A stretch of DNA of 64,000 nt, from assembly GCF_000317025.1 (NCBI RefSeq), contig NC_019689.1:2457501-2521500 (forward strand), read 5' to 3'. This stretch comes from Pleurocapsa sp. PCC 7327. Its GTDB lineage: Bacteria; Cyanobacteriota; Cyanobacteriia; Cyanobacteriales; Microcystaceae. Within the stretch, counting starts at the first letter, position 1; every line of letters starts with the position of its first letter. Of the stretch, positions 61,876 through 64,000 are shown piece by piece. Below the pieces are notes generated by a model. It saw nothing but the letters and a program-made list of their open reading frames with translations. It made no database searches and had not been told where the DNA came from. A program made the position numbers and the translations under genes.

Positions 61876-63053
61876 TGCTCGCGAATACAAGATCGCCCCA
61901 AATGTCTCGGCGGCTGCTCGACTACCTACACCGCCGCCAGAAGGAGACGGTCGAATTGCTAGAAAAACTGGTAAGAGCCGAATCTCCTTCGACCGATCCG
62001 GCGGCACAACAGCAAGTGTTGGCACTGCTTGAGGGAGCTTTGCAAAAACTAGACTATCGCGTCCGTCGCCTTCCCGGTCGTCGGACGGGAGGACACCTGT
62101 TAGCCATTGGGCGCGATCGCTCAAAGAATCAACCGACGCAACTGTTGCTGGGACATTGCGATACCGTCTGGCCCCTGGGAACCCTAGACAAGATGCCCCT
62201 ATTACAAAAGGCAGGCAAACTGTACGGTCCCGGAACCTATGATATGAAAGCCGGATTGGTTCTGAGTCTGGCGGCGATCGAAGCCATTCGGGCGCAAGGA
62301 CTCGAACCGGAAGTTGCCCCCGTCATTTTTATCAACTCCGACGAAGAAATCGGCAGCATTGAATCGACTCCCTATATCCGACGGCTGGCAAAAACCAGCG
62401 ATCGCGTTTTTGTCATGGAACCATCTCTCGGTCCAACGGGAAAACTAAAAACGAGTCGCAAAGGTGTCGGTCGGTTTACCATTCGCGTCGTTGGCAAAGC
62501 GGCTCATGCTGGCTTAGAGCCGGAGAGGGGGGCTAGCGCTATCCTAGAGCTATCCTTTGTCATTCAGAAGTTATTCGCCCTCAACGACCCACAACGAGGC
62601 ATTACCGTTAACGTCGGTACGATTGACGGAGGGATTCGCCCCAACGTGATTGCTCCCGAAAGCGAAGCCGTTGTAGACGTGCGAGTTCTGCATCAAGAGG
62701 ATGCCAGGGAAATCGAACGAGCCATCCTGGGATTGCAACCGACCACTCCGGGCACGCAACTTATTATCGAAGGTCGTATTGGACGACCGCCAATGGAGAG
62801 AACCCCAGGCAACCAAAAACTCTGGCAGCAAGCGCAACAAGTCGCCGCCGAATTCGGATGGCAGCTTGAGGAAGAAACCGCTGGCGGCGGTTCCGACGGC
62901 AATACAACCAGCCTCTACGCACCCACCCTAGATGGTCTGGGCGCAGTAGGCGACGCAGCCCATTCGCCAGGAGAGTTTGTCTACTTGGATCGGCTGGTAG
63001 AACGAGCCGCACTCCTATCGCGACTGTTGTTAGAGCCAGCAATTAGCGATTGA
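61872..63053 (+). CDS. M20-family metallopeptidase (glutamate carboxypeptidase-like)
   Basis: A 393-residue zinc enzyme. Metal ligands: H in LLGHCDTVWPLG, bridging D in GPGTYDMKAGLV, catalytic E and ligand E in INSDEEIGSIES, D/E in FVMEPSLGP and H in GDAAHSPGEF. A dimerisation domain sits in the middle (GVGRFTIRVVGKAAHAGLEP). The closest family feel is CPG2/ArgE-type: removal of an acyl or peptide-linked glutamate. Substrate unknown. It overlaps the flavin reductase by four bases and is 61 bases before the P-loop gene. Confidence 0.92.
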   Translation: MMLANTRSPQMSRRLLDYLHRRQKETVELLEKLVRAESPSTDPAAQQQVLALLEGALQKLDYRVRRLPGRRTGGHLLAIGRDRSKNQPTQLLLGHCDTVWPLGTLDKMPLLQKAGKLYGPGTYDMKAGLVLSLAAIEAIRAQGLEPEVAPVIFINSDEEIGSIESTPYIRRLAKTSDRVFVMEPSLGPTGKLKTSRKGVGRFTIRVVGKAAHAGLEPERGASAILELSFVIQKLFALNDPQRGITVNVGTIDGGIRPNVIAPESEAVVDVRVLHQEDAREIERAILGLQPTTPGTQLIIEGRIGRPPMERTPGNQKLWQQAQQVAAEFGWQLEEETAGGGSDGNTTSLYAPTLDGLGAVGDAAHSPGEFVYLDRLVERAALLSRLLLEPAISD

Positions 63054-63114
63054 TGATTAGTGCTGGGGATTGGTTTAGGAGTTTCTCCTTTCCCTAGCAA
63101 TCGGAGGAAAAACG

Positions 63115-64000
63115 ATGTCTGATAAATACTTCTTCGCTTCTCTGACCCGGATCTCCGATCTAGAATCCCGTCCCTTTTCGGTTTGCCCTCTGCCTCGGTA
63201 TCAATGGGCGACGGGAGATTACGTCGTCGGAGAAGTCATTCCTCCAGTGTACCAGTCCTCAAGCGTTGAGTTAACTAACGGACGCATCGCGTATTTGCTG
63301 GAAGGAGACTTAATTATCGGTGCTTTTGGAATTCGTCGAGCGACTTTGGAAGCGGTAGGAGACTGGCAATCGATCGAATCCGACGATCGCATGGAGAACA
63401 TGACCACAGCAGGGCTTTTCGGGCGAGTCACTTCTAAGTCTTTCCTGCTAGCCCCGCTTACCTCTCTACTTTACCGAGGTCACGTCCTTCGAGATGGGCA
63501 GAAAGTCTGTATGAAAGATTTTGTTGCTGACCTGCCAGCACTTCAATACAATTGTCCGACGATTATTATTATCGGCACATCGATGTCAGCCGGAAAAACG
63601 ACGACGGCAAGGGCTATTATCCATCAGCTCAAGCGCATGGATCTGAAGGTGGTTGGCGCGAAGTTAACAGGAGCTGGGCGTTACCGCGATATTTTGTCAA
63701 TGGGCGATGCTGGAGCCGATAAAATCTTCGATTTCGTCGATGTCGGTCTTCCGTCTTCTATCGTTCCTCCCGAAGAGTTTCGCGTCTGCGTGCGCAAATT
63801 GCTGAGTGCGATCGCGGCTGAAAAACCCGATGTAGTCGTCGCAGAAGCGGGAGCCTCTCCTTTCGAGCCTTATAACGGTTCTGTCGTGTTAGAGGAATTA
63901 AAAGAGCAGATTCGCTGTACCGTGCTGTGCGCGTCCGATCCTTATGCAGTCGTCGGAGTTAGCCGCAGTTTTGGTTTAACTCCCGATTTGATTAGTGGAA
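63115..64000 (+). CDS. P-loop NTPase-like protein, DUF1611/dethiobiotin-synthetase-like (truncated by window edge)
   Basis: At least 295 residues are visible, and the frame runs off the right edge. The ATG at 63115-63117 has CGGAGGAAAAACG just upstream. The N-terminal 150 residues are beta-rich (YQWATGDYVVGEVIPPVYQS, GRIAYLLEGDLIIGAFGIRR). The C-terminal part starts with a Walker A at about 154-162, GTSMSAGKTTTARAI, then VVGAKLTGAGRYRDILSMGD and DVVVAEAGASPFEP, which has the look of SIMIBI-class enzymes such as dethiobiotin synthetase, MobB or DUF1611 proteins. The reaction is unknown. It belongs to the flavin reductase-M20 cluster by position. Confidence 0.7.
   Translation, partial: MSDKYFFASLTRISDLESRPFSVCPLPRYQWATGDYVVGEVIPPVYQSSSVELTNGRIAYLLEGDLIIGAFGIRRATLEAVGDWQSIESDDRMENMTTAGLFGRVTSKSFLLAPLTSLLYRGHVLRDGQKVCMKDFVADLPALQYNCPTIIIIGTSMSAGKTTTARAIIHQLKRMDLKVVGAKLTGAGRYRDILSMGDAGADKIFDFVDVGLPSSIVPPEEFRVCVRKLLSAIAAEKPDVVVAEAGASPFEPYNGSVVLEELKEQIRCTVLCASDPYAVVGVSRSFGLTPDLISG

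Overview
The window is chromosomal DNA from a cyanobacterium. The palindrome GCGATCGC (HIP1) is scattered through almost every gene. Photosystem I genes (psaL, psaI), a Psb32-type photosystem II repair gene and several cyanobacteria-restricted families (DUF2808, DUF3120, DUF4346, a DUF6335-like gene) are present. No heterocyst, phage, CRISPR, rRNA or tRNA feature was seen. A unicellular or pleurocapsalean-type genome rich in dispersed intergenic repeats would fit, but the genus cannot be fixed from the sequence alone.

Layout. 1-7600: a truncated flavoprotein oxidoreductase, a cobalamin-type decarboxylase (cobD), HU, a short LuxR-type regulator overlapping a TolB-like lipoprotein, a low-complexity Pro/Gln/Asn-rich membrane-anchored protein, a broken GT39-like glycosyltransferase and an alpha/beta hydrolase. 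8200-16022 (minus strand): the urea uptake operon urtA-urtB-urtC-[FAD monooxygenase]-urtD-urtE preceded by ureG. A textbook NtcA-activated promoter lies directly upstream of urtA, and the monooxygenase sits between urtC and urtD. 16.4-29 kb: a GT10-like glycosyltransferase, an MscS channel, an ATP-grasp-like protein, an acyltransferase, MsrP, an FHA-adenylate cyclase, DUF3120, DUF2808, a Ser/Thr kinase and AnmK. 29.2-31.2 kb: psaL-psaI, psb32 and DUF4346. 31.6-37.3 kb: ftsH, an APH-like/kinase fusion and an M3 oligopeptidase. 37.4-42.6 kb: pilB-pilT-pilC plus one unknown gene, divergent from the chaperone operon grpE-dnaK-dnaJ-tusA-like-rsgA (42.8-48.4 kb). 48.5-59.8 kb: a 33-residue membrane peptide, an NmrA/CIA30 fusion, a TPR protein, an MFS/spermidine-synthase fusion, a mercuric-reductase-like flavoprotein, a TVP38 protein, an orphan FetB-like permease, a DegT-type aminotransferase and a pentapeptide-repeat protein. 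59.9 kb-end: a small unknown gene, an SGNH hydrolase, then a tight plus-strand cluster of flavin reductase, M20 peptidase and an unassigned P-loop protein that runs off the window.

How parts work together. The urt genes import urea, and UreG (with other urease genes elsewhere) supports its hydrolysis; the NtcA site ties urea uptake to nitrogen limitation. The pil genes form the type IV pilus motor. The chaperone genes are closely packed, with 4-base overlaps after dnaJ.

Most unusual points: the FAD monooxygenase inside the urt operon; a glycosyltransferase inactivated by a 29-nt tandem expansion and a poly-T slip; several dispersed repeat families that abut genes and in two places appear to contribute start codons; a two-hairpin element whose two copies keep the fold but not the stem sequence; and an unassigned three-gene cluster at the right edge.
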